Part shown: piece after piece, positions 7,552 to 16,074 of the stretch | Layout of the letters: each line of letters begins with the position of its first letter | Position numbering within the stretch: the stretch's first letter is position 1 | Source: Elusimicrobia bacterium HGW-Elusimicrobia-3 | GTDB taxonomy: Bacteria > Elusimicrobiota > Elusimicrobia > Elusimicrobiales > UBA9959 | Assembly (NCBI GenBank): GCA_002840355.1 | Contig: PHAL01000010.1 | Location: 1 to 52,934, forward strand | Direction of reading: 5' to 3' | DNA: 52,934 bases | Notes under the pieces: generated by a model | What the model saw: the letters and a program-made list of their open reading frames with translations, nothing else | Databases searched by the model: none | What the model was told of the DNA's origin: nothing | Translations under genes and position numbers: made by a program

Positions 7552-9102
7552 ATGAAAAAGACCTCCATATTCCTGTCCCTGTTCATAGCCATAGCCGTTG
7601 GCGCGCAGGCCGCCACCGTGGCCGTCTACCATACCTCCGACGTGCACGGCTGGTACTCCGCCCGCCCAGCCGCCTGGGACAACGACAATCCCACCCGCCT
7701 CATAGGCGGCTTCCCGGCGCTGGCCGCCCTGCTCAAGAAGGAGACCACCCCCTATATACTGCTCGACTCGGGCGACATGTTCCAGGGCACGCCCGAGGGC
7801 ATACTCACCAGGGGACTGAGCAGCATGGCCCTGATGAACCAGGTGGGCTATTCAGCCGCCGTGCCCGGCAACCACGACTACGACTTCGGCGCCGATAACC
7901 TGCGCTCGCTGTTCGGCAGCGCCAATTTCCCGCTGCTGGGCGCCAACATTTACAACAAGGCCGACAACACGGCGCCCGACTATATGAAGCCCTACGCCGT
8001 GTTCGAGCGCGCCGGCCGCCGCATAGCCGTGCTGGGCCTGGCCGGCAAGCATACCGCCACCAGCACCCGCCCCGAGAATGTAAAACACCTGGAGTTCCGC
8101 AACGAGACCGCCGAGGCGGCCAAGTGGCTGCCCGTCATCAAGGAACAGGCCCCCGACGCCGTGGTAGTGCTCACCCACTGGGGCATAGACGAGGCCATCA
8201 GCCTCAAGCGCCTGGATATTTCCACCTGGACCTTCACCACCGAGCCCGACGGCACGCTGCAGATAGTGCGCTCGGTGCCCGGCATAGACCTGCTGCTGGG
8301 CGGCCACGACCATACCGCCCTGTACAAGGGCTATAAAGACCCGGTCAGCGGCACCTGGATAGGTGAGAGCGGCTACGGCCTCTCTTATGTCACCCGGGCC
8401 GAGCTCACCTTTGACGACAAGACCGGCAAGCTTACCGACATCAGCGTGGCCGCCCTGCCGCTGTGGATAGACCGCACCGGCGAGGACCCCGCCGTGCTGG
8501 CCACCGTGGCCGGCTTCAACGCCTCGGTGGAGATAAAAATGGGCCGCGTGGTAGGCGAGGCCGCCAGCGACCTGACCTTCGCCACCGACGGCCTGGACTC
8601 TGTCATAGGCAACTGGCTTTGCGACATCACCCGCAAGGCCACCGGCGCCGACCTGGCCTTCCACAATACCAAGGCCATACGCACACCCATTAAAAAAGGT
8701 CCTGTGCTGTTGCGTGACCTGTACCAGACCATGCCCTTCGACAACGACGTCATCACCATGCGCCTCAATGGCGCGCAGCTGCAGCAGCTCATGGCCGATA
8801 ATATAGTCGACAATATGTCGTTCATACAGGTCTCGGGCCTGGAGGTGCAGTTCAAGCCCGGCGCCGACCGCAAGCCCGACCATATAGTGCTGACGCGCAA
8901 TGGAAAGCCCATAAAGCCCGACCAGGAATTCACCGTGGCCACCAACGACTACCTGGCCTACGGCGGCAACGGCGGCGACGCCTTCGCCGGCGGCCGGGAC
9001 ATAGTGGACACCATGATACCGGTGCGCTCGCTGATGGAGCAGGCCTTCGCCCGCGGCAAAGTGAAAGCCCCAAAGCGCGGGCGAATAAAAAGAATAGACT
9101 GA
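7552..9102 (+). CDS. secreted 5'-nucleotidase/UshA-family metallophosphoesterase
   Basis: The 516-residue protein begins with a signal peptide (MKKTSIFLSLFIAIAVGAQA, a cleavage site following AQA), so it acts outside the cytoplasmic membrane. The N-terminal metallophosphoesterase domain shows D30-x-H32 (TSDVHG), GDMFQGTP, GNHDYDFG, an HWG and GGHDH. The C-terminal half matches the 5'-nucleotidase substrate domain (NDVITMRLNG and YGGNGGDAF). Such enzymes dephosphorylate nucleotides or UDP-sugars for scavenging. The ATG at 7552 is chosen over an in-frame TTG at 7507 because it places the signal peptide at the N-terminus. No clear ribosome-binding site is seen. A strong terminator follows. Confidence 0.88.
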   Translation: MKKTSIFLSLFIAIAVGAQAATVAVYHTSDVHGWYSARPAAWDNDNPTRLIGGFPALAALLKKETTPYILLDSGDMFQGTPEGILTRGLSSMALMNQVGYSAAVPGNHDYDFGADNLRSLFGSANFPLLGANIYNKADNTAPDYMKPYAVFERAGRRIAVLGLAGKHTATSTRPENVKHLEFRNETAEAAKWLPVIKEQAPDAVVVLTHWGIDEAISLKRLDISTWTFTTEPDGTLQIVRSVPGIDLLLGGHDHTALYKGYKDPVSGTWIGESGYGLSYVTRAELTFDDKTGKLTDISVAALPLWIDRTGEDPAVLATVAGFNASVEIKMGRVVGEAASDLTFATDGLDSVIGNWLCDITRKATGADLAFHNTKAIRTPIKKGPVLLRDLYQTMPFDNDVITMRLNGAQLQQLMADNIVDNMSFIQVSGLEVQFKPGADRKPDHIVLTRNGKPIKPDQEFTVATNDYLAYGGNGGDAFAGGRDIVDTMIPVRSLMEQAFARGKVKAPKRGRIKRID

Positions 9103-9115
9103 CACGGCAAACAAG

Positions 9116-9139
9116 ACCCGGCCCCGCGGCCGGGTTTTT
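9116..9139 (+). terminator. intrinsic terminator after the 5'-nucleotidase gene
   Basis: A 7-bp GC stem CCCGGCC/GGCCGGG (9117-9123, 9128-9134) with a CCGC loop is followed by TTTTT, 13 nt after the stop codon. Confidence 0.9.
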
Positions 9140-9178
9140 GTTTATAAACCCCGCCGACGGCGCTAAAAAGGTAAAATT

Positions 9179-9190
9179 GACTATATAGTC
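9179..9190. promoter_or_regulatory. 12-bp perfect palindrome upstream of 9203 gene
   Basis: GACTATATAGTC is a perfect dyad placed just before the AGGAG ribosome-binding site (9193-9197) of the gene at 9203 and just after an A/T-rich GGTAAAATT. Position and symmetry fit an operator, but no regulator is encoded next to it. Confidence 0.35.
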
Positions 9191-9202
9191 CCAGGAGAAA
9201 CA

Positions 9203-11068
9203 ATGGCCTTCAAACGCTTCCTCAACCAAACCGCCTTAGAAAAGGCCAAACTTTTAAAAGACAATCTGTTCAACTGGCAGAGCACGCCGGGCTCCATAGT
9301 GCACCTGCGGCCCAATAATACCGTGGCCTTCTACTACCTGGGCCAGAAAGCCCTGGAGCTGGGGGAACTGGGCGCCACGCAGGAATACACCCGCATCTTC
9401 GGCCGCCAGCCCGAGAAGGGCGTGGACGCCGAGGCGCTCACCATACAGCTCAAGAAGGGCCGCCGGGCAGTGATGGAGCATGTGGCCAAGAACAAGATGT
9501 CCGGCCAGGAGCCGGTGCAGCAGGCGCTGCTGGCCTGGGAGCTCTTGCGCAAGCGCGAGGATTTCACCGTGCTCGACGAGCAGGTGCAGGTGCCGCAGGA
9601 GGCCCTGGCCGACAAGGCCCAGGAAGCCAACCGCGTGGACCTGGTGCTGCTGGAGAAAGCCACCGGCCAGCTGCTGCTGCTCAATATCGAGTTCGCTACC
9701 AACGCCGACCTGGACGGCGCGGCCATGGCCAGACTGAAGGCCGCCCGCGCGCTGCCGGCCGCCCTCAAGGGCGGCGAGGCCATTTTCATAAAGCATTACC
9801 AGCAGATCCTCGACCAGAAGACGGCCCTGGGCATACTCAACAGCGACCCGGCCGAAATCAAGGGTTTCAGCGACAAGGGCCTGCTAGTACTGGGCCAGGC
9901 CTACGACGCCTACGGCCGCATTGCCTGCCTGCAGCCGGCCGACCTGCCCGAGAACGGCCAGTACGCCCTGCTGGGCGAGGTGGCGCCGCTCAAAGCCGCC
10001 GCCTTCGCGCCGCTCATAGACCTGCTGCAGAAGGCCCTCACCAGCCCCCGCGCGGCCTACCTGCCGCGCAAACCGCGCGTCAACGACTTCACCCGCCTGG
10101 CCGACGCCCACCAGGCCGCCTGGGCCGCCACGCCCAAGCTCACCCAGCCCGGCGCCTTCGACAACCAGATCACCGATTACTCCAAGAAGAACGGCCTGGC
10201 GCTGCATGCCCGCGGCAAGAACCCGCGCAGCTCGCAGACCGCCTGCGCCCAGGCGCTGGCCCCGGTGTTCATGCGCAACGAGACGGCCGTAGCCGGCCTG
10301 ATAACGGCCATCAACGCCAATGCCGCGCCCACGTGGGGGGTAACCGTGAAGAGCGTGGAGGACTGCCACTTCGAAGTGCCGCATAAGCCTGCCGCCGGCG
10401 GCGGGGAGAAAATGTTCCCGCAGGCGGACCTGGCCGCCCTCACCGGCGAGACCGGCCGCTCCGGCGGCCTGGAGGCCGCGATCGCCGTCACCGGCGAGCG
10501 CGACGGCGCCCCGGTGCGCGCGCTGATAGGCATTAAATTCAAGTACACCGAGTCCGAGTTCGGCGTCTGCGCAGGATTTACCGACCCGGCCTATACCGAG
10601 CCCGGCCGCCATGCCTGCCTGGAGAACGGCGAGCGCGGCGCCCTCTGCCAGCTGCGCCACGCGCATAATCTTATCGCCTTCAACGAGTTCAACCTCAACG
10701 GCATGTTCGGCACTCCCAACCCGCTCGACGGCCACGAGGGCGCCTGCCTGTTCGCGGGCCCGGTCAACCAGCTGTACCGCAGCCATTTCACGCTGCTGCG
10801 CCTGAAGGAGCATTTCGGCTTCGACGAGGCGCTGCTGCTGGTGGTATACGACAACCGCAACACCAGCCTTACCACGGCCGAGCGCCCCTCGCCGGAGAAC
10901 CAGCCGCAGCAGGGCCCCATGGAGCGCTACCGCCTGCGCCTGGCCCCCGAGCATAAGCCCGGTTTCGCCGCCCTGCCGGTGCAGGCCCTGATAGAGGCCT
11001 ATGCCGCCGGCATCACCAAGAAGACGCCGCCCTGGCTGGTCAAGATAAGGTCCCGCTACCACTGGTAG
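9203..11068 (+). CDS. protein of unknown function with PD-(D/E)XK-like motifs
   Basis: I cannot place this 621-residue protein in a family with confidence. It has no signal peptide or membrane helix, so it is cytoplasmic. Two segments look like nuclease cores. Near residues 147-172, VDLVLLEKATGQ leads to LLLNIEFATN, with the D and E of a PD-(D/E)XK fold. Near residues 440-455, ALIGIKFKYTESE resembles the EXK/KYxE region of PGN_0703-like predicted restriction endonucleases. The C-terminal 150 residues are rich in conserved-looking His, Tyr and Asn (LRHAHNLIAFNEFNL). A good AGGAG ribosome-binding site precedes the ATG. The gene stands alone, with a terminator before it and its own intergenic regions, and its codon use matches the host, so it is not a recent arrival. 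Confidence 0.6.
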   Translation: MAFKRFLNQTALEKAKLLKDNLFNWQSTPGSIVHLRPNNTVAFYYLGQKALELGELGATQEYTRIFGRQPEKGVDAEALTIQLKKGRRAVMEHVAKNKMSGQEPVQQALLAWELLRKREDFTVLDEQVQVPQEALADKAQEANRVDLVLLEKATGQLLLLNIEFATNADLDGAAMARLKAARALPAALKGGEAIFIKHYQQILDQKTALGILNSDPAEIKGFSDKGLLVLGQAYDAYGRIACLQPADLPENGQYALLGEVAPLKAAAFAPLIDLLQKALTSPRAAYLPRKPRVNDFTRLADAHQAAWAATPKLTQPGAFDNQITDYSKKNGLALHARGKNPRSSQTACAQALAPVFMRNETAVAGLITAINANAAPTWGVTVKSVEDCHFEVPHKPAAGGGEKMFPQADLAALTGETGRSGGLEAAIAVTGERDGAPVRALIGIKFKYTESEFGVCAGFTDPAYTEPGRHACLENGERGALCQLRHAHNLIAFNEFNLNGMFGTPNPLDGHEGACLFAGPVNQLYRSHFTLLRLKEHFGFDEALLLVVYDNRNTSLTTAERPSPENQPQQGPMERYRLRLAPEHKPGFAALPVQALIEAYAAGITKKTPPWLVKIRSRYHW

Positions 11069-11192
11069 CGGTGGACAGGGCCGTATAGCGCCGGAACAGA
11101 AGTTTGCTGTTTAAAAAAAAGCCGGCATGTGATAGGATTATATAGCGCAAAAAAACCGCGCTGCCGGTTAATCTCTCCCGCATATAAGGCCG

Positions 11193-11948
11193 ATGTACAA
11201 ATTTACCCGTCTCACTAAACTCCTACTGCCCGCGTTAATAGCGTTCCTTGCCATCTGCCCGGCCATAGCCGCGGCGCAGGGTGCCGCGCCGGCGCCCCGC
11301 GCCTATGTCAACGACACGGCCGGCGTGCTGGACTCGCGCACAACCGCCAAGCTCAACGCCGTATTGGCCGACCTGGACGCCCGCGCCAATGCCCAGGTGG
11401 CCGTGCTGACGGTCAAAACCCTGGGCGACAGGGATATAGAGACCTACGCGGTGGAAACCTACAAGAAATGGGGCATAGGCGACAAGAAGACCAGCCGCGG
11501 CGTGCTGCTGCTGGTGGCGGTGGAAGACCGCAAGTCCCGCATAGAAGTGGGCTACGGCCTGGAGGGCATACTGCCCGACGGCCTGACCGGCGCCATACAA
11601 GACGATTATATGCTGCCCTATTTCAAGGCGGGGGACTATTCCGCCGGAGTAGTGCAGGGCTCGCTGGCGCTGGCCATGACTATCGCCAAGGACAGCGGCA
11701 TCACCCTTTCCGAGGGCGCTCAGGGCGCCCAGGGCGCCAGGCGCCAGGCGCGCCCCCTGACCGCCGGCCAGAAGATCCTCGCCCTGCTGCTGCTGGTCGG
11801 CTTTATCATATTCGCCATACGCCACCCCGTACTGGCCATACTGCTGCTGCAGACCATGACCAGGGGCGGCGGCGGCTTCGGCGGCGGCGGTTTCGGCGGT
11901 TTCGGCGGGGGCAGCTCGGGCGGCGGCGGCAGTTCACGCAGCTGGTAG
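11193..11948 (+). CDS. TPM-domain (YgcG-like) membrane-associated protein
   Basis: The 251-residue protein has an N-terminal signal peptide (hydrophobic LLLPALIAFLAICPAIAAAQ), a TPM domain at about residues 35-165 (VNDTAGVLDSRT, VLTVKTLGDRDIETYA, DRKSRIEVGYGLEG), one membrane helix near 190-212, and a glycine/serine-rich tail ending GGSSRSW. TPM domains face the periplasm; some have acid-phosphatase activity or a role in membrane protein quality control. It is the first gene of a three-gene operon ending in lemA, an association seen in many genomes. Confidence 0.85.
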   Translation: MYKFTRLTKLLLPALIAFLAICPAIAAAQGAAPAPRAYVNDTAGVLDSRTTAKLNAVLADLDARANAQVAVLTVKTLGDRDIETYAVETYKKWGIGDKKTSRGVLLLVAVEDRKSRIEVGYGLEGILPDGLTGAIQDDYMLPYFKAGDYSAGVVQGSLALAMTIAKDSGITLSEGAQGAQGARRQARPLTAGQKILALLLLVGFIIFAIRHPVLAILLLQTMTRGGGGFGGGGFGGFGGGSSGGGGSSRSW

Positions 11949-11957
11949 GAGAGAAAT

Positions 11958-12689
11958 ATGGCTAAAATGACACCTGAAGATTTGACTGAAGAACTTAAGA
12001 AGGTCTGCGGCAGCAACCTCTGCTCCGTGGTACTGTACGGCTCAGCGGCGGCCGGCGACACGGTAAAGACCTCGGACTACAACGTGCTGGTCACACTGGA
12101 GCAGGTGGACGCTGACGGCCTGCTGGCCCTGACCGGCCTGTGCACGCGCTGGGGCAAGGACGGCAACCCGGCCCCGCTGCTGTTCGCCAGGGAGACGCTG
12201 CTGCGCAGCGCCGACGTGTTCCCGGTGGAGTTCGCCGACATCATGCAGACGCATAAAGTGCTGCACGGCGCCAACCCTTTCGAAGGCATAAAGATACACC
12301 TCGGCAACCTGCGGCTGGAGCTGGAGCACGAGTTCAAGAGCAAGGTCATCCTGCTGCGCGAGCGGTTCCTGGTCACCAGGGGCGCCCCCAAGGAAGTGGA
12401 CAAGCTGATGGCCGAATCGCTGTCGGCCTTCCTGACGCTGTTCAAGGCGGCGCTGCGGCTTTACGGCGACACGCCGCCGGCCAAAAAGCTGGAAGTACTG
12501 CCCATGCTCTCAAAGCACATCAAGTTCGACACGGAGATCTTCTCCATTGTCTGGGAGCTGAAAGAAGGCAACAAGCACAAGGATCTTTCCTCCATGCAGA
12601 TATTCAGCCGCTACCTGGCGGCGGTACAGGCAGTATCGGGCGAAGTGGACCGCTGGCTGCTGAGCACGGAAAGTGAAGCGAAGAAATAG
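11958..12689 (+). CDS. degenerate nucleotidyltransferase-like protein in LemA operon
   Basis: The 243-residue protein starts with a minimal nucleotidyltransferase-like core: VVLYGSAAAGD followed by SDYNVLV. The family pattern is GSxxxG...(S)DxDxxV, so the second metal-binding aspartate is asparagine and activity may be lost. The remaining 170 residues are predicted helical and I do not recognise them. An AGGAG ribosome-binding site overlaps the stop of the upstream TPM gene, and lemA follows 17 nt downstream, so the three genes form one unit. It may be a regulatory or structural partner of the TPM/LemA membrane system; that is inference from position only. Confidence 0.65.
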   Translation: MAKMTPEDLTEELKKVCGSNLCSVVLYGSAAAGDTVKTSDYNVLVTLEQVDADGLLALTGLCTRWGKDGNPAPLLFARETLLRSADVFPVEFADIMQTHKVLHGANPFEGIKIHLGNLRLELEHEFKSKVILLRERFLVTRGAPKEVDKLMAESLSAFLTLFKAALRLYGDTPPAKKLEVLPMLSKHIKFDTEIFSIVWELKEGNKHKDLSSMQIFSRYLAAVQAVSGEVDRWLLSTESEAKK

Positions 12690-12706
12690 GATCTAAGGAG
12701 AATAAA

Positions 12707-13276
12707 ATGAAAAAAGGCTTACTGATAGTTTTAGGTGTGGTGTTCGGTTTCGTACTGATAATGGGCCTGTGGATGGCCTCCGGCTATAACAGGCTGGTAA
12801 GCACGTCCGAGGCAGTGCCGGCCGCCTGGAGCCAGGTGGAGACCGTGCTGCAGCGCCGCTACGACCTTATCCCCAATTTGGTCAACACGGTGAAGGGCTA
12901 CGCCAAGCACGAGAAGGAACTGCTCACCGAGGTCACCAAGCTGCGCAGCCAGTGGGGCGCGGCCAAGAACCAGAGCGAGAAAGTGGCCGCCGCCAACGGC
13001 ATGGAGTCCGCCCTGGGCAGGCTGATGGTGGTGGTAGAGCGCTACCCCGACCTGAAGGCCAACCAGAACTTCATCCGCCTGCAGGACGAGCTGGCCGGCA
13101 CCGAGAACCGCATCTCCGTCGAAAGAATGCGCTACAACGCCACCATAAACGCCTATAACGTCACGGTGCGGCGCTTCCCCACCAATATCCTGGCGGGCAT
13201 GTTCGACTTCAAGAAATCCGAGGATTACTTCAAGAGCGAAGAGCCGGCCAAGGCCGCACCCGTAGTGAAGTTCTAA
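12707..13276 (+). CDS. lemA: LemA family protein
   Basis: The 189-residue protein has one N-terminal membrane helix (residues 5-23), then the LemA helical domain with family signatures VETVLQRRYDLIPNLV, YAKHEKELL, YPDLKANQNF and RISVERMRYN, and a short disordered tail. LemA proteins are anchored with most of the chain exposed outside the cytoplasm; their biochemical role is unsettled. An AAGGAG ribosome-binding site lies eight bases before the ATG. It ends the TPM/nucleotidyltransferase-like operon and is followed by a terminator. Confidence 0.92.
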   Translation: MKKGLLIVLGVVFGFVLIMGLWMASGYNRLVSTSEAVPAAWSQVETVLQRRYDLIPNLVNTVKGYAKHEKELLTEVTKLRSQWGAAKNQSEKVAAANGMESALGRLMVVVERYPDLKANQNFIRLQDELAGTENRISVERMRYNATINAYNVTVRRFPTNILAGMFDFKKSEDYFKSEEPAKAAPVVKF

Positions 13277-13294
13277 ACGCCTGCACCAGGCTAA

Positions 13295-13326
13295 GCCGGG
13301 CGCCGCTGTACAGGGCGCCCGGTTTT
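13295..13326 (+). terminator. intrinsic terminator after lemA
   Basis: A 9-bp stem CCGGGCGCC/GGCGCCCGG (13296-13304, 13314-13322) is followed by TTTTATTT. Confidence 0.88.
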
Positions 13327-13378
13327 ATTTGCCGGGGCGTTTTTCCTCGGGCGCGGCAACAGCGGCGGCGCCGTTCTG

Positions 13379-13384
13379 TATAAT
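13379..13384 (+). promoter_or_regulatory. -10 box of the first beta-CASP gene
   Basis: A perfect TATAAT inside TGTATAATATA lies 16 nt before the ATG at 13401. No good -35 box is seen. The same TGTATAATATA context precedes the paralog at 14763. Confidence 0.5.
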
Positions 13385-13400
13385 ATACAGTAGCCAACAT

Positions 13401-14684
13401 ATGAAGATCATCATACACCGAGGGGCCGGCGAGACTGGCGGCAACTGCATAGAGCTGGTTTCCGGCAGATCCAGGATATTGCTGGATTACGGCGCCCCGC
13501 CGTACAGCCCGCAGGGGGAACAGCAGCAGACCACGCTGAACATCCCCGGCCTTTACGACGACAAAGCAGCCGACCCCATACTGGCCATCCTCGTCTCCCA
13601 CACGCACGCGGACCATTACGGCGCGCTGCTGGCGCGGCCGGTAAACCCGCGCATAAAAGTCTTCATGTCGGAGATCATGGAAGACGTCATACGCATAACA
13701 GCCAAAATGCCCAGCGAGCCGCAAAAGCTGACGGCGGACATTCACTATTTCCGCAAAGGCCATAAATTCATAGTGGGCGGCTTCGTTATAACCCCGTTCC
13801 TGATGGACCATACCGCGGCCGAGTCCTTCGCCTTCCTGATAGAAGCCGGCCGCAAGAAAGTTATATATACCGGCGACTACCGCGAGCACGGCATTAAAGC
13901 CGCCGCCTTCAAACAGCTGCTGGCGGCAAAGCCCGGCCCCATAGACGCGCTGATAACCGAAGGCACCCAGGCCGGCATAGAGAAAGGCCCCGCCGAGCCG
14001 GAGATCATGGCCCATATAGAGGCCAACCTCAAAGGCCGCGACGGTCCGCTTTTTGTTATGTGCGCCGGCCAGGATATAGGCCTGCTTACCAGCCTGACCC
14101 AATTGGCCAAGAACACCAGGCGCTTCCTGGTGGTGGACGGCTACGCGGCCCTGCTGCTGGAGAGGTTAAAACACCTGGCAGAAAAGCAGGGCGTGGAGCT
14201 TAAGGCCCCCAGCCTGGAGACCGAGTTCCTGCGCATTGTGCGCAATAAAGCCACGCAGCGCATATTCCAGCTTTCGGAATACATGGAGACCTTCAGGCGC
14301 ATGCGCCCCAGGATGTACGGCTGGGACTGGATCCGGGACAACCTGGACCGCCTTATAATACCAGTGCGCGCCAACGCCCAGCATTGGGTGGGGGAAGAGA
14401 TAAAGGATTTCACCAAAGCCACCCTGATATATTCCGACTGGGAGACATACAGCGAGGAAGAGGGCATGGATGAGACCCTGCAATGGTTCCGCGCCCGCGG
14501 CATGGCCGAAGTGCCCACCCCGTCCTCGCACCACGCCTATTTCTCCACCATCCGCAAACTGGTGGAGAACAAGAAACCGCGCTACATCATCCCCATAAAC
14601 ACAGCGCACCAGGACAAATTCACCCAGACCTTCGGCAAGCGCGCCAAAATACTGAATAACGGCGAAGAATTCACGCTGGATTAG
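13401..14684 (+). CDS. beta-CASP metallo-beta-lactamase (RNase J-like), paralog 1
   Basis: The 427-residue protein is a metallo-beta-lactamase fold hydrolase with a beta-CASP insertion, most like a short RNase J. Visible motifs: GGNCIEL near the start, HTHADH (motif 2), a later DHTAAE histidine (motif 3), YTGDYREHG (motif 4), TEGTQ, then the beta-CASP region and PSSHHAYF. RNase J proteins have SGHA and IPIH in the last motifs; here they read SSHHA and IPIN, so at least one metal or phosphate-contact position differs. The 150-residue C-terminal domain of full-length RNase J is absent. The ATG at 13401 is chosen over an upstream in-frame start at 13329 because the fold begins MKIIIHRGA, as in the neighbour. 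Confidence 0.8.
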   Translation: MKIIIHRGAGETGGNCIELVSGRSRILLDYGAPPYSPQGEQQQTTLNIPGLYDDKAADPILAILVSHTHADHYGALLARPVNPRIKVFMSEIMEDVIRITAKMPSEPQKLTADIHYFRKGHKFIVGGFVITPFLMDHTAAESFAFLIEAGRKKVIYTGDYREHGIKAAAFKQLLAAKPGPIDALITEGTQAGIEKGPAEPEIMAHIEANLKGRDGPLFVMCAGQDIGLLTSLTQLAKNTRRFLVVDGYAALLLERLKHLAEKQGVELKAPSLETEFLRIVRNKATQRIFQLSEYMETFRRMRPRMYGWDWIRDNLDRLIIPVRANAQHWVGEEIKDFTKATLIYSDWETYSEEEGMDETLQWFRARGMAEVPTPSSHHAYFSTIRKLVENKKPRYIIPINTAHQDKFTQTFGKRAKILNNGEEFTLD

Positions 14685-14706
14685 CCCTCCGCAGCCGCCT
14701 TAGAGT

Positions 14707-14728
14707 CCCCGACACGCCCTTGTCGGGG
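14707..14728 (+). repeat. dispersed hairpin repeat, copy 2
   Basis: An 8-bp stem CCCCGACA/TGTCGGGG (14707-14714, 14721-14728) has a 6-nt loop and lies 22 nt after the preceding stop codon. Its first 19 bases equal the reverse complement of 7484-7502. It may serve as a terminator without a T-run. Confidence 0.6.
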
Positions 14729-14736
14729 TATTGCTG

Positions 14737-14742
14737 TATAAT
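14737..14742 (+). promoter_or_regulatory. -10 box of the second beta-CASP gene
   Basis: A perfect TATAAT inside TGTATAATATA lies 20 nt before the ATG at 14763. An AAGGGGTGAG ribosome-binding site fits between. No good -35 hexamer is seen at 16-18 bp. Confidence 0.5.
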
Positions 14743-14762
14743 ATATTCAAGGGGTGAGCTAT

Positions 14763-16070
14763 ATGAAGATCACAGTGCATCGCGGCGCCGAGGAAGTGGG
14801 CGGCAATACCATAGAGCTGCAGTCGGGCGATTCTCGCATTTTGCTCGACTACGGCGCCCCGCTGCCCAAGATAGACCCCGCCACCAACAAGAACGTCTAC
14901 CCCACGCCCCAGGAGATCATCCTCAATATACCCGGCCTCTACGCCGACGGCACCCGGCCGCTCGACGGTATAGTTATCTCGCATAACCACGGCGACCATT
15001 ACGGCGGCCTTATACCCAAACCCGTGAACCCGGCCGTGCCGGTATGGATGACGGCCGCCATGGAGGAGCTTATACGCATCAGCGGCAAGATGCCGCGCGA
15101 CGCCACCGAACTCCGGGCCACCATACAGCATTACCGCAAGGGTGTTCCGTTCACGGTGGGCGCTTTCAAACTGACCGCCTATCTCATGGACCATTCCGCC
15201 CCCGAGGCTTTCGCCTTCCTGATAGAGGCGGAGGGGAAAAGGATAATCTACACCGGCGATTACCGCAAGCACGGCAACAAGCGCGCGGCCTTTCAGCAGT
15301 TCCTGGAGGCCGACCTGGGCCCCATAGACCTGATGCTTACCGAGGGCACCCAGAGCACCGTGCTCAGCGGCCCCACCCAGCAGCAGGTGCTGCAGGATAT
15401 AGAAAGCCTGGTGAGCGGCCGCGAGGGCGCCGTGTACGTGATGTGCTCCGGCCAGGACCTGGACGTGATAACTAGCCTTTCAGAGATAGCGCAAGCCCAC
15501 GGCCGCTACCTGGCCATAGACGGCTACATAGCCCTGGTGCTGGAAACCCTGAAAGACCAGGTAAAGCGCGACAGCGGCGTGAACTTGCAGATCCCGGGCC
15601 TGGGCGACGAGCATTTAAAGATCATAGACGCGCCCGCCACCGCCAAAATAGCCCGCCTGCCCGAGTACGCCGCCGTCTACGCCCGCATGCGGCCCCACCT
15701 GGTGGACTGGAAGTGGGTGAACGCCAACCACAAGCGGCTCATAGTGGCCGTGCGCACCTATTCGCAGTACTGGCTGGAGAAGTACGTGCGCGACTTCACC
15801 GATGCCGTGCTGGTGTACTCCATGTGGAACGGCTACAAGGTGGAGGAGTCCTTTCACGACACGCTGGAATACTTCAAGACCAAGGGCCTGCCCGAATTCC
15901 CCGTGCACGCCAGCGGCCACGCCTACTTCTCCGCCGTGCGCGAGCTGGTAGCCAGCAAGCAGCCCCGCCACATCATCCCCATCCACACCGAACACCCCGA
16001 AAACTTCACCTGGGCCTTCGGCCGTGACCGCGTACACGTGCTCAAGAACGGGGGGAGCTTCGAATTGTGA
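14763..16070 (+). CDS. beta-CASP metallo-beta-lactamase (RNase J-like), paralog 2
   Basis: The 435-residue tandem paralog of the preceding gene shares its domain order and many blocks (HRGAEEVGGN, LLDYGAP, LNIPGLY, YTGDYRKHG, TEGTQ). Metal motif 2 is HNHGDH. Unlike paralog 1 it keeps the canonical beta-CASP end motifs SGHAYFSA and IPIHTEH, so it is the better candidate for an active nuclease. It also lacks the long RNase J C-terminal domain. The ATG at 14763 is preferred over a GTG at 14754 because AAGGGGTGAG forms a ribosome-binding site for it. Its own -10 box suggests separate expression from paralog 1. Confidence 0.83.
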   Translation: MKITVHRGAEEVGGNTIELQSGDSRILLDYGAPLPKIDPATNKNVYPTPQEIILNIPGLYADGTRPLDGIVISHNHGDHYGGLIPKPVNPAVPVWMTAAMEELIRISGKMPRDATELRATIQHYRKGVPFTVGAFKLTAYLMDHSAPEAFAFLIEAEGKRIIYTGDYRKHGNKRAAFQQFLEADLGPIDLMLTEGTQSTVLSGPTQQQVLQDIESLVSGREGAVYVMCSGQDLDVITSLSEIAQAHGRYLAIDGYIALVLETLKDQVKRDSGVNLQIPGLGDEHLKIIDAPATAKIARLPEYAAVYARMRPHLVDWKWVNANHKRLIVAVRTYSQYWLEKYVRDFTDAVLVYSMWNGYKVEESFHDTLEYFKTKGLPEFPVHASGHAYFSAVRELVASKQPRHIIPIHTEHPENFTWAFGRDRVHVLKNGGSFEL

Positions 16071-16074
16071 TATC

